Assembly (NCBI RefSeq): GCF_002608075.1
Contig: NZ_LAHA01000001.1
Location: 66,757-130,756 of the forward strand
DNA: 64,000 bases
Origin: Nostoc linckia z4
Lineage (GTDB): Bacteria > Cyanobacteriota > Cyanobacteriia > Cyanobacteriales > Nostocaceae
Direction of reading: 5' to 3'
The position numbers and the translations under genes are program-made. The notes beneath the pieces were generated by a model. It searched no databases. It had not been told where the DNA came from and saw only the letters and a program-made list of their open reading frames with translations. Shown piece by piece: positions 19,938-28,151 of the stretch (its first letter is position 1; each line of letters starts with the position of its first letter).

Positions 19938-20351
19938 ATGCTTAAACCTCATCCCATCAGAACTGAAGCAGATTATCGTGCTGCACTTGATGAAATTGAA
20001 AGATTATTTGATGCAGAACCTAATACACCAGAATGCGATCTTTTGGAAGTCTTAACGATGCTGGTAGAAACCTACGAACAGCAACATTATCCTATTGCTG
20101 AACCAGACCCCATTGAAGCAATTTTATATTATCTCGAATCTCGTGGGCTTTCTTACCAGGATTTAGAGTCTGTTATTGGAAGCCGTAGAGAGGTTGAAGA
20201 AATTTTAAATCGCCAGCAACCACTTACACTAGAAATGATTCGGCGTTTGCATTCTACCTTGGGTATTCCTGCGGAGGTGTTGATTCAACCATACTCCTTA
20301 ATGAAAGATTCAGTTTATAGCAGCAAACAGGGAACTATTAACAGGGAATAG
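19938..20351 (+). CDS. higA: HigA-type antitoxin with helix-turn-helix
   Basis: This 137-residue protein has an N-terminal toxin-binding part (IRTEADYRAALDEIERLFDAEPNTPECDLLEVLTMLVETYE) and a C-terminal XRE-like HTH (DPIEAILYYLESRGLSYQDLESVIGSRREVEEILNRQQPLTLEMIRRLHSTLGIPAEVLIQPY). It neutralises the HigB toxin encoded 9 bases upstream and probably autorepresses the operon. The last 18 residues (SLMKDSVYSSKQGTINRE) are an extra tail beyond the usual end at about LIQPY. Confidence 0.92.
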   Translation: MLKPHPIRTEADYRAALDEIERLFDAEPNTPECDLLEVLTMLVETYEQQHYPIAEPDPIEAILYYLESRGLSYQDLESVIGSRREVEEILNRQQPLTLEMIRRLHSTLGIPAEVLIQPYSLMKDSVYSSKQGTINRE

Positions 20352-20442
20352 CTTTCTAGCAAAGGCTCACAGCAAACCACTTTTAAAATAAGTTCTTATT
20401 TTTTGTATACATAAAATACTAAGCTGTCACGCATATAACTTA

Positions 20443-20598
<156 letters not shown>

Positions 20599-20794
20599 TT
20601 ACATATCTTTTGATGTTGACTGTTAACTGTTGACTGTTGACAGTTAACCGTCAACAGTCAACAGTCAACGAACTTAACAGACAACCGTGCAATTTAAAAG
20701 CCCAATAGCTGATTCTTCCCTTTGATAGAAGTTAGAAGCAAGCAGGTTTTTCAAGATTTGAGTTAGGACTTACCCAGCGAGGTGATAAATCTGC
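20599..20794. repeat. Heptad hairpin repeat upstream of the P450 gene
   Basis: TGTTGACTGTTAACTGTTGA and related units at 20615-20645 are followed by the complementary GTCAACAGTCAACAGTCAAC (20648-20668), forming a long stem-loop of the type dispersed through Nostocales genomes. The P450 promoter must lie in or downstream of it. A partial TTAGGACTTAC motif sits at 20763. Confidence 0.55.
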
Positions 20795-22153
20795 ATGACT
20801 CAAGATATCTTTGAATTACCGGGCCCAGAAACAAATTCTATTGTGGGTAGTCTGCTTGATTTTGGTCGCGATCCTTTGGAGTTTTTAACAAAATGCGCTC
20901 GTGAATATGGTGATATTGTACCTATACGTTTAGGATTAACCCCGGCTTGTTTGTTAACTAATCCTAGCTATATTGAACAAGTACTCAAAGACACAAATTT
21001 ATTTGTTAAAAGTCGTTCTTTATATGCCTTGAAAACCTTATTAGGTGAAGGACTTCTCACTAGCGAAGGAGATTCTTGGTTTCGCCAACGAAGATTAATC
21101 CAACCTGTATTCCACCAAAAGCGGATTGCTACCTATGGCGATATTATGGTGGCTTACACCGAACAAATGCTTGATACTTGGCACGATGGCGAAACCCGTG
21201 ACATTCACAAAGATATGATGCGTTTGACATTAAATATTGTGATGAAAACAATATTTAACCGCGACCTCGCCGAGGAACAAGCGCAAGATGTCGCCCATGC
21301 ATTAGATGTCACATCACATTGGTTTGAAAGTAAACGGCAACAAAATTTTATCTTCTGGGAATGGTTTCCTAGACCGGAGAATATTCGCTACAAAAATGCC
21401 ATCAAACAGATGGATAAAACTATTTATGAAATTATAAATCAACGGCGTGTTAGTGGTGAAAATCCTGGGGATTTATTATCAATGTTAATGGCAGCAAAAG
21501 ATGAAGAAGATAGTAGCCAAATGAGCGATCGCCAATTGCGAGATGAAATCGCCACTTTAATGTTAGCAGGACATGAAACCACATCCAATACTTTAACGGG
21601 AGCATGGATACTTTTATCTCGCTATCCCGAAGTACGTACTCAATTATTAGCAGAATTACAACAAGTTTTAGCAGGGCGTTCTCCGACAATTGCAGATATT
21701 CCCAACTTGCGCTACACCGATATGGTAATTAAGGAGACGATGCGAATATTTCCTCCTGTGTACAACATGGCGCGTAAAGCCAGCCAAGATTGTGAAATTG
21801 GCGGTTATCAAGTGCCACAAGATTGTACAATTATGATGAGCCAATGGGTAATGCATCGCCATCCTCGTTACTTTGAAGACCCAGAAGTATTTAAACCAGA
21901 ACGCTGGGCTAATGATTTTGAGAAAAAGCTACCAAGAGGAGTTTATTTTCCCTTTGGTGATGGCCCGCGCACTTGTATTGGTAAAAGTTTTGCTTTGATG
22001 GAAGCAGTTTTATTATTAGCAACCATCGCCCAAAAATTTGAATTAAACCTTGTACCAGACCATCAAATTGTTCCTCAAGCTTCAATTACCTTACGTCCAG
22101 CAACGGGGGTGCAAGTAACCCTGAAGCAAACTACAACCCTTAGCACAGTGTAG
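20795..22153 (+). CDS. Cytochrome P450, CYP110-like
   Basis: This 452-residue soluble P450 has all core motifs: a WFRQRRLIQPVFH helix-C region, the I-helix oxygen-activation motif AGHETTSNTL, the ExxR (KETMRIFPP), the PERW segment, and the haem-thiolate loop FPFGDGPRTCIGKSFA, whose Cys is the fifth haem ligand. It resembles the CYP110 group of heterocystous cyanobacteria, which oxidise alkanes, fatty acids or terpenoids; the substrate is unknown. The redox partner is not local. The stop codon TAG (22151-22153) lies inside the left inverted repeat of a MITE, so the element determines where the protein ends. Confidence 0.93.
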   Translation: MTQDIFELPGPETNSIVGSLLDFGRDPLEFLTKCAREYGDIVPIRLGLTPACLLTNPSYIEQVLKDTNLFVKSRSLYALKTLLGEGLLTSEGDSWFRQRRLIQPVFHQKRIATYGDIMVAYTEQMLDTWHDGETRDIHKDMMRLTLNIVMKTIFNRDLAEEQAQDVAHALDVTSHWFESKRQQNFIFWEWFPRPENIRYKNAIKQMDKTIYEIINQRRVSGENPGDLLSMLMAAKDEEDSSQMSDRQLRDEIATLMLAGHETTSNTLTGAWILLSRYPEVRTQLLAELQQVLAGRSPTIADIPNLRYTDMVIKETMRIFPPVYNMARKASQDCEIGGYQVPQDCTIMMSQWVMHRHPRYFEDPEVFKPERWANDFEKKLPRGVYFPFGDGPRTCIGKSFALMEAVLLLATIAQKFELNLVPDHQIVPQASITLRPATGVQVTLKQTTTLSTV

Positions 22154-22390
22154 TAGCGTGGCAAAGCTAAAATGTTGCAATAGATTTTATTGTGGGATGG
22201 GTGTCCTCACCCGTCCGGGCGGGCAAGATGCCCACCCCACAAGAGTTTACTAATGCACTATTTTAGCCCGGTCACACCCTACTGGCGTGTCTAGACTAAA
22301 GTTGTGCATTAGCTTTATTGTTTGAGAGTTGCTAAGGTGCAACTAAAAATATTGTTTATTGCAACATTTTAGCCTTGACATGCCACTACA
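22149..22390. mobile_element. MITE-like element, TGTAGTGGCGTGG-type ends (copy 1)
   Basis: The left end (TGTAGTAGCGTGGCAAAGCT... 34 bases) and the inverted right end (22357-22390) match at 30 of 34 positions by eye. The interior holds a GC-rich palindrome (GGGTGTCCTCACCC, GTCCGGGCGGGCAAGATGCC). Related copies lie at about 36416-36556 (inverted) and 47996-48116. No target duplication is obvious and there is no coding capacity. Confidence 0.75.
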
Positions 22391-22943
22391 TTAATTTTAT
22401 TTTCACTTTATAAATAACCTCTCAAATAGGATTGCTGTAACTATTTGTGGTAATGGTTAACTGTCAACAGTCAACCGTCAACCCTCAACCGTCAGCTACG
22501 AGTCAATGTGCAATTTTTATCTGGAACAGCTTATAAGTGATTGTTGAAACTTGATGTTCACGTATAAGTTTTGTCGTTTCTTGTGGAATTCTATAAATTC
22601 AGTAATGTCATAAAAATCTCACATTTGTCCAGTAAAGTTGCAGATTTTTTGGGGATATTTTGGGGTTAATTAAAAACCACACTTTTTCCATCGGATTTGG
22701 GTGCAAAACACAGTAAATTGAGAGGCATATATTTTAAAATTTTTGCTGGATAAGGATTTTGGGTTGTGTGACATTGCCTCGCTATTATTTGAATTGAGGA
22801 AATTAGACACTAAAATTAAATTCCCACTTTTTCATGTGCCTATGTGGTTTTTCTGTCAATTTAGAGTTGTCACACTGCATAATTTTCAGTTATCTGGCGT
22901 AAATTAATTGTGTAGAAAGCGTCAAGTGAAACTGATACATCTT
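22391..22943. other. AT-rich intergenic region
   Basis: No gene is seen. GTCAACAGTCAACCGTCAAC heptad repeats lie at about 22460-22490. The rest is AT-rich sequence that must contain the promoter of the next gene. A TTG-initiated extension at 22908 is in frame with the next gene but has no family support. Confidence 0.45.
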
Positions 22944-25169
22944 ATGAATAACAATAATTTTAATCTAACAGTTTCTCCAGTTACTATTGCAATTATTGGT
23001 GGTGGTTTAAGCGGTTCTTTGGTTGTGGCTAATCTTTTACGTAATGCAACTGTGCCATTATCTATTAAATTAATTGAACGGAATTCTGAAGTAGGTAGAG
23101 GAGTTGCTTACGGTACGCCAGTGGATTGTCATTTGCTGAATGTCCCAGCCGGTAAGATGAGTGCATTTGCTGATGAACCAAATCACTTTCTCAACTGGCT
23201 GCACAGCAACGGACACGAACAGGTAACGGCATCTACCTTTGTTCCACGCCGGGTTTATGGGGATTATGTCCAGGCCACTCTAAAAGCAGCACAGGAAAAG
23301 GCATCGGTGAATGTGCAGTTAGAAAGAATTGTAGATGAAGCGATCGCCATTGAAACAAAATTCTCTAGCACAATCATATACCTCAGCAGCGGCCAATGTT
23401 TGGATGTACAAAAGGCTGTACTAGCTTTGGGGAATTTCCCAGCAATTTTACCGAAACCAATTGCCAGTTTAAACAAGCAATATGTCAAAGATGCTTGGTC
23501 GAGTAGTGCGATCGCTGACTTAAATCCAGAGGATGCTATTCTCTTGGTAGGCACCGGCTTAACAATGGCAGATACCGTAGTTGCCTTACGCCAACAAGGT
23601 TTCCAAGGAAAAATCCATGCTGTGTCGCGTCACGGTTTAATGCCTTGTCGCCACAAATCAACAACTCCTTACCCCGCATTTATTGATGTCGAAACCGCAC
23701 CAAAAACCGCACGAGGACTGCTACACATAGTACGTCAACAACTGCGTTCGGCACTTCTCTCAAGTAATCACTCATCATTAACATCTCCCCGCGTCCCCGC
23801 GTCCCCATGTCCCCGCGTCAAAAATGGCGAACATGATATTAATTGGCGTGGGGTAATCGATGCCATTCGTCCAGTGACTCAACAACTGTGGCAAGCACTA
23901 CCATTGCCAGAACAGAAGCGATTTTTGCGCCATGTCAAAGCTTATTGGGAAGTTCACCGCCATCGCATCGCCGAAGAAATTGCCCAAGTACTTGATGCTG
24001 CCATGGAATCTGGTCAACTCATCCATTACGCAGGTCGAATTCAAAGCTGTCAGCAGTTGGAAAATGGCGTAGATGTAAAAATCTGCCAACGCGGAACGCA
24101 CAAAGATATTGTTCTGCGAGTCAACCGAATTATCAACTGCACCGGTGCAAATTGCGATTACCGCAGATTACAACACCCACTGGTGGCTAGCTTGCAAGAA
24201 CAACGCTTGATTCGCGCCAATTCATTGTCAATGGGAATCGACACAGCCGCCAATGGTGCGCTGATAGATGCAGATGGCAAAGCATCTCAAATGCTTTACA
24301 CCTTAGGGACACCGCGCAAAGGCAATCTTTGGGAAACCACCGCTGTTCCAGAAATTCGCCTTCAAGCAGCAAGTTTGGCGCAGGAGTTACTGAAATCCTT
24401 CAATTCTCATGCTACTGCTGAGGAAAGAAACCTATCATTCACGTTGAGGAAACCTGTTATGTTATTTCGTCAACTGTTCGATAAAGAATCGAGTACTTAT
24501 ACTTACTTAATTGCTGACTTAGAAACGAAAACAGCCATCTTAGTTGATTCTGTATTGGAACAAGTTGAACGCGATTTAAAAATATTGCAACAATTAGATC
24601 TGACTCTGCGCTACTGTCTGGAAACTCACATTCATGCCGACCACATCACTGGTACGGACAGACTAAGGTCACTGACAGGTTGTTTAGGTATTGTACCTGA
24701 AAATTCAGCAGTTACCTGTGCAGACCAATATATTGGCGATGGTAATATCTTGCAATTGGGCAGCGTTCAAATTCGAGCGATCGCTACTCCTGGTCATACT
24801 AACAGCCACTTGGCATACTTAGTCAACGACACTCATCTGTTAACGGGAGATGCCTTATTTATTGGCGGTTGCGGTCGTACCGACTTCCAAAATGGCGATG
24901 CAGGGGCATTGTATGATGCCGTTACTCAAAAGCTGTTCGCATTACCAGAAGACACCTTAGTATATCCCGCTCACGACTACCAAGGACGAACAGTATCCAC
25001 CATTGGCGAAGAAAAGCGCTGGAATCCCCGGTTTGCTGGACGCACTCGCAACCAGTTCATCGAACAAATGAACAATCTCAACTTACCCAAACCGAAAAAA
25101 ATATCCGAAGCTGTACCCGCAAATCAACAATGTGGCAGAGTTTTACTTGTATTGGACTACCAAATCTAA
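22944..25169 (+). CDS. FAD/NAD(P)-binding oxidoreductase fused to a persulfide-dioxygenase-like MBL domain
   Basis: The ATG at 22944 (MNNNNFNLTVSP) is preferred, giving 741 residues; numbering here is from the longer TTG frame at 22908. The N-terminal part (25-500) is an NAD_binding_9/HcaE-like flavoprotein with a GGGLSGSLV dinucleotide loop (31-39), GVAYGTPVDCHLLNVPAGKM, and a second Rossmann motif LLVGTGLTMADTV. The C-terminal part (about 510-753) is a metallo-beta-lactamase domain of the ETHE1/persulfide dioxygenase type: THIHADHITG (573-582), TPGHT, LTGDALFIGGCGRTDFQNGD and YPAHDYQGRTVSTIGEE. These domains are often separate genes, and the fusion suggests coupled oxidation of glutathione persulfide or related sulfur species. 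Residues 286-305 (SSNHSSLTSPRVPASPCPRV) are simple-repeat DNA (CCCCGCGTCC units) inserted in frame. Confidence 0.85.
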   Translation: MNNNNFNLTVSPVTIAIIGGGLSGSLVVANLLRNATVPLSIKLIERNSEVGRGVAYGTPVDCHLLNVPAGKMSAFADEPNHFLNWLHSNGHEQVTASTFVPRRVYGDYVQATLKAAQEKASVNVQLERIVDEAIAIETKFSSTIIYLSSGQCLDVQKAVLALGNFPAILPKPIASLNKQYVKDAWSSSAIADLNPEDAILLVGTGLTMADTVVALRQQGFQGKIHAVSRHGLMPCRHKSTTPYPAFIDVETAPKTARGLLHIVRQQLRSALLSSNHSSLTSPRVPASPCPRVKNGEHDINWRGVIDAIRPVTQQLWQALPLPEQKRFLRHVKAYWEVHRHRIAEEIAQVLDAAMESGQLIHYAGRIQSCQQLENGVDVKICQRGTHKDIVLRVNRIINCTGANCDYRRLQHPLVASLQEQRLIRANSLSMGIDTAANGALIDADGKASQMLYTLGTPRKGNLWETTAVPEIRLQAASLAQELLKSFNSHATAEERNLSFTLRKPVMLFRQLFDKESSTYTYLIADLETKTAILVDSVLEQVERDLKILQQLDLTLRYCLETHIHADHITGTDRLRSLTGCLGIVPENSAVTCADQYIGDGNILQLGSVQIRAIATPGHTNSHLAYLVNDTHLLTGDALFIGGCGRTDFQNGDAGALYDAVTQKLFALPEDTLVYPAHDYQGRTVSTIGEEKRWNPRFAGRTRNQFIEQMNNLNLPKPKKISEAVPANQQCGRVLLVLDYQI

Positions 25170-25309
25170 CAATAATTAATACTTATATAGGTCATCGATC
25201 CTAGTCAAAAATAGGACACTTATACGATGCGTTCATTAGGGCGATCGCTGTAGGATATACTAATCCAACTAATTACAGCACTTTTCATGCATTTGAACCA
25301 CATCTGTCG

Positions 25310-25538
25310 TAGGGGCATAGCAATGCTCATACGTGTCAACTTAACGTGAAACCCCGATCAAAACGTGATAAGCGAGTTCTACTCATTTACCATCCAGATC
25401 CGCGTTACCCCACCCCGGTTTTGCTGGCGCAAAACCGCCCCTCCCCTTGCCAAGGGGAGGGGTTGGGGGTGGGGTAAAACGATTGTGGGGCAAGAGTTTG
25501 AGCTTAAGTTGACACCAATGAGCAATGCTGTGCCCTTA
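25310..25538. mobile_element. MITE-like element upstream of the RiPP cluster
   Basis: Terminal inverted repeats of about 35 bp (TAGGGGCATAGCAATGCTCA at 25310; inverted TGAGCAATGCTGTGCCCTTA ending 25538, both continuing inward to the TTAA of GTGTCAACTTAA) enclose a strong GC hairpin, CCCCTCCCCTTGCC / AAGGGGAGGGG, at about 25439-25465. It is 229 bp and non-coding; short open frames on both strands are accidental. Confidence 0.7.
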
Positions 25539-25687
25539 CCCCTTGGCTTCTCCAAAATCATTGGTTTGAAATTCAGGCTTTGAAAGGAGAACTCAATCAG
25601 ATTAAGAGTGAAATCAAAGTCTTGAAAAAACCTACAGAATGCCAAAAAATACTTTTAATCAACTACAATCATGACCTCTTGTAACAA

Positions 25688-25978
25688 ATGACAACACAAA
25701 TAGTCTTAAATAAAAAAGTATCCTTATCTGCAAATGTTCTGACTCAAGACTTAGCAGGGGAGTCAGTTTTGTTGAATCTGCAAACTGAAGAATATTTTAG
25801 TCAAAACGAAGTTGGTACAAAAATATTCTTTGTGCTAACTGAGTCAGATTCTATCCAGACAGCTTACGACACCTTGCTAAAAGAGTATGATGTCGAGCCA
25901 GAGAAGTTAAAACAAGACTTACTCAAGTTTATTGATAAATTGGTTAAGGCTGGACTAGTGGAAATTACTGATTCTTAA
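25688..25978 (+). CDS. PqqD-like RiPP recognition protein (lasso B1-type)
   Basis: This 96-residue protein has the PqqD/RRE winged-helix layout: a beta-strand start (NKKVSLSANVLTQDL), GESVLLNLQTEEYFSQNEVGTKIFFVL (the Y-F/LN-G-xxI region that binds leader peptides), then helices ending LLKFIDKLVKAGLVEI. In lasso and other RiPP pathways such a stand-alone domain (B1) binds the precursor leader and delivers it to the B2 protease. It is the first gene of the cluster, 21 bases before a glycosyltransferase gene, and its B2 partner lies about 5 kb downstream. It starts at ATG after a MITE. Confidence 0.85.
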   Translation: MTTQIVLNKKVSLSANVLTQDLAGESVLLNLQTEEYFSQNEVGTKIFFVLTESDSIQTAYDTLLKEYDVEPEKLKQDLLKFIDKLVKAGLVEITDS

Positions 25979-25999
25979 CCGAAAGCAAAAAATTAAATC

Positions 26000-27181
26000 A
26001 TGCGTGTACTAATGATTGGTTCCGGAGGTATTGCCTTGACACGACCCCTAGATTGGGCAGTCAAAGCAGGTTATGAAGTTTGGCTACTAGGTGATGTAGA
26101 TCCCTATGAAACCGAACCTCCTAAAAACTACCGCTATTTCCCCACTGTTTGGCAAAATTATGCAGAAAAATATACCAATACCTACCCTTATGAAGACCAA
26201 ATGGCAGAGGAAATGGTAGAACCGTTACGTCAACTTGTCGATCGATTCCAACCTGATATCATCCATGTCCATGCCATTGGCTGGCACGCCTACTGTTGTA
26301 CCCTAGCAAATCTTAAACCTCTTGTCGTCTCTGCTTGGGGATTTTTAAATCATTTGCTACAACCAGAAAAGGAATCCAGCAAGCATAAAGATAGGGTTAG
26401 CCAAGTATTTAAGCATACTGGTGTGCTGATTGTAGAGACACCCCATTTGATAGAAAAATCCAAAGCACTGTTGAACCCCGAACAACGGGTAGAATTAATT
26501 CCTCTAGGGACAAACCCTAAACATTTTCGCTCTGGAGTCACAAAAGATTTACCAAAGTGGCGACGGGAAATCTTGAAGATTTATGAAGAAGCCACAATTC
26601 TGCTTTCGCCCCGTGGTTGGTCTAAACTGTACAACCACGAGCAGATATTTACAGCCTATACACAGGCTTTTCCCCAATTCACCAAACCGACGGTACTCGT
26701 CTTTTCAAAGCTAGGGCGTGCTGGTGGGGAAGAAGCAGTAACTATATACGAAAGCATCAGCAAACAAGCTCAACAACTTGGCTTATTAGAAAACCTGCGC
26801 TGGATGCCTGCCCTACCTTATAGTTTCATGCCCACAGGCTACAACTTAGCAGATGTAATTATCAATTATCCTACTAACGATGCTTTTCCTTCCACACTCA
26901 TTGAAGCAGTTGCCTGCGAACGCCCGGTGATTACTTGTGATTTGCCAGCTTATCGGGGTACTTTTATTGAAGAATTTTGTACTTTGGTAGAATCTGAAAA
27001 CCCAGAAGCTTTGGCAAAGGCAATGATTAAAGTCGTCAATCAACCTCCCCAAGAACGAGAATCACATCTTGCAAAAGCACGGCAAGCGATTGTCGAACAA
27101 TATGATGAGGCGAATTTACAAAATCGGCTGTTCCGAGTATATGAAGATTTGGCATCTACTACTAAGCCAATCTCTGCCTAA
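26000..27181 (+). CDS. GT4-family glycosyltransferase of the RiPP cluster
   Basis: This 393-residue GT-B fold enzyme has an N-terminal domain beginning MRVLMIGSGGIALTRPLDWA with FQPDIIHVHAIGW, and a C-terminal nucleotide-sugar domain with LLSPRGWSKLYN and the ExxxxxxxE-like segment TLIEAVACERPVITCDLPAYRG. Retaining GT4 enzymes transfer sugars from NDP- or phospho-sugars. It follows the PqqD gene by 21 bases and precedes the precursor genes, so the peptide or a co-exported glycan is the likely acceptor. A close functional analogue cannot be named from sequence. Confidence 0.85.
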   Translation: MRVLMIGSGGIALTRPLDWAVKAGYEVWLLGDVDPYETEPPKNYRYFPTVWQNYAEKYTNTYPYEDQMAEEMVEPLRQLVDRFQPDIIHVHAIGWHAYCCTLANLKPLVVSAWGFLNHLLQPEKESSKHKDRVSQVFKHTGVLIVETPHLIEKSKALLNPEQRVELIPLGTNPKHFRSGVTKDLPKWRREILKIYEEATILLSPRGWSKLYNHEQIFTAYTQAFPQFTKPTVLVFSKLGRAGGEEAVTIYESISKQAQQLGLLENLRWMPALPYSFMPTGYNLADVIINYPTNDAFPSTLIEAVACERPVITCDLPAYRGTFIEEFCTLVESENPEALAKAMIKVVNQPPQERESHLAKARQAIVEQYDEANLQNRLFRVYEDLASTTKPISA

Positions 27182-27541
27182 ATTTTCCATTATTAAGTTT
27201 GATTATGTTTTACATCTAAATATAAATGACGAAATAGATAAACTTAGAAGATACAAAACAATGATATAGCTTCAGCAGAAAAGTAGGTTGGGTTACTCTA
27301 CCAGATATCGTAGATTATCCTCAATTAAACCTACATCAATTGCAGTTTTTAGCATTAATTGAACACAATTGATTTTTATCTTTAAAATAATCTTTAATTA
27401 TGGTCTTTTTGATAACTTTTAATAACAAAAAATAGCACATATTTTACACAAAATTTATAAAAACAACGACGCGCTCGTTGTACTGTATTCATAATCTGAT
27501 AATTCCAAATCAGCAAAGCACAAAAAACAAGAATTACTCAA
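27182..27541. promoter_or_regulatory. AT-rich region expected to hold the precursor promoter
   Basis: The 360 bases between the glycosyltransferase and the first precursor gene are strongly AT-rich with no gene. Precursor genes usually need their own strong promoter, and this gap is where it should lie. No -35/-10 pair could be chosen with confidence. Confidence 0.35.
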
Positions 27542-27697
27542 ATGTTTCAATCTGAAAACATGAAAAAGAACTATTCTGAGCCTGAATTGAAAGCTCACGG
27601 CAAAATATCTGGTTTGACACAACAAGTCGGTGGTAGTGGTGGTTTTGGTACTACAACCGGATTACCCATATCTACTACCAATGTGTTTTTTCCTTAG
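27542..27697 (+). CDS. Lasso-like RiPP precursor peptide A
   Basis: A 51-residue peptide. The leader carries the lasso-type recognition pattern YxxPxLxxxGxxxxxT exactly (Y11, P14, L16, G20, T26). With the conserved Thr at position -2, the core would begin at Gln28: QVGGSGGFGTTTGL then PISTTNVFFP. The core is rich in Gly, Ser, Thr and hydrophobic residues. It contains no Asp or Glu, so the usual lasso ring (N-terminal amine to Asp/Glu at position 7-9) cannot form. Ser and Thr offer sites for the kinase and glycosyltransferases encoded alongside. It is a twin of the peptide at 27883-28026; codons 10-35 are identical at the DNA level. Confidence 0.82.
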   Translation: MFQSENMKKNYSEPELKAHGKISGLTQQVGGSGGFGTTTGLPISTTNVFFP

Positions 27698-27882
27698 AAT
27701 TTAAGTATAAAAAACACCAAAAGCTCAACTTCACTCGCTGTCATATAAATGATGGCAGGGTAGAGTTAGCAAGTAGGAAAGATTTATTCGGCAATATTAT
27801 TGACCTAATAAATCTAGACTAAATACACCTTTCTACTTGCCCTCTTATGAGGCTATTGTTTACACACATAAGGATTCTTCAA

Positions 27883-28026
27883 ATGTCACAATCTGAAAAC
27901 GCGAAACAAAACTATTCTGAGCCTGAATTGAAAGCTCACGGCAAAATATCTGGTTTGACACAACAAGTCGGTGGTAGTGGTGGTTTTAGTACTACAAGAC
28001 CCGCACCCATCACTGGTCTTCCGTAA
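27883..28026 (+). CDS. Lasso-like RiPP precursor peptide B
   Basis: A 47-residue peptide with the same leader motif (Y11, P14, L16, G20, T26) and a predicted core QVGGSGGFSTTRPAPITGLP. Compared with peptide A, the leader and VGGSGGF block are identical from residue 10 to 35 without even a silent change, while the tail differs. This indicates recent duplication or gene conversion with a diversified product end. It again has no acidic residue in the core. It is followed by a 9-bp hairpin and an intrinsic terminator, so the precursors may be transcribed more strongly than the downstream enzymes. Confidence 0.82.
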   Translation: MSQSENAKQNYSEPELKAHGKISGLTQQVGGSGGFSTTRPAPITGLP

Positions 28027-28045
28027 TACATTTTCTACTTTTTTC

Positions 28046-28117
28046 TTCCATTGGAAGAAAATTATGTAAGTTTTAGTTTTCAAAAAATCCTGACTTTTTA
28101 AATAAGTCGGGATTTTA
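28046..28117 (+). terminator. Hairpins after the precursor genes
   Basis: Two stem-loops follow precursor B. The first is TTTTCTTCC-ATT-GGAAGAAAA (about 28046-28066), the second AATCCTGACTT (28086-28096) pairing with AAGTCGGGATT (28104-28114) and followed by a short T run. The second has the form of an intrinsic terminator and would attenuate read-through into the kinase gene at 28152. Confidence 0.6.
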
Positions 28118-28151
28118 AAAATTTTGAATTTGCAAATAAAAATAAACACAA

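Noticed and set aside
20610-20670. CRISPR-like direct repeats
   Set aside because: The GTCAACA/GTTGACT units are contiguous 7-base hairpin repeats with no unique spacers and no cas genes.
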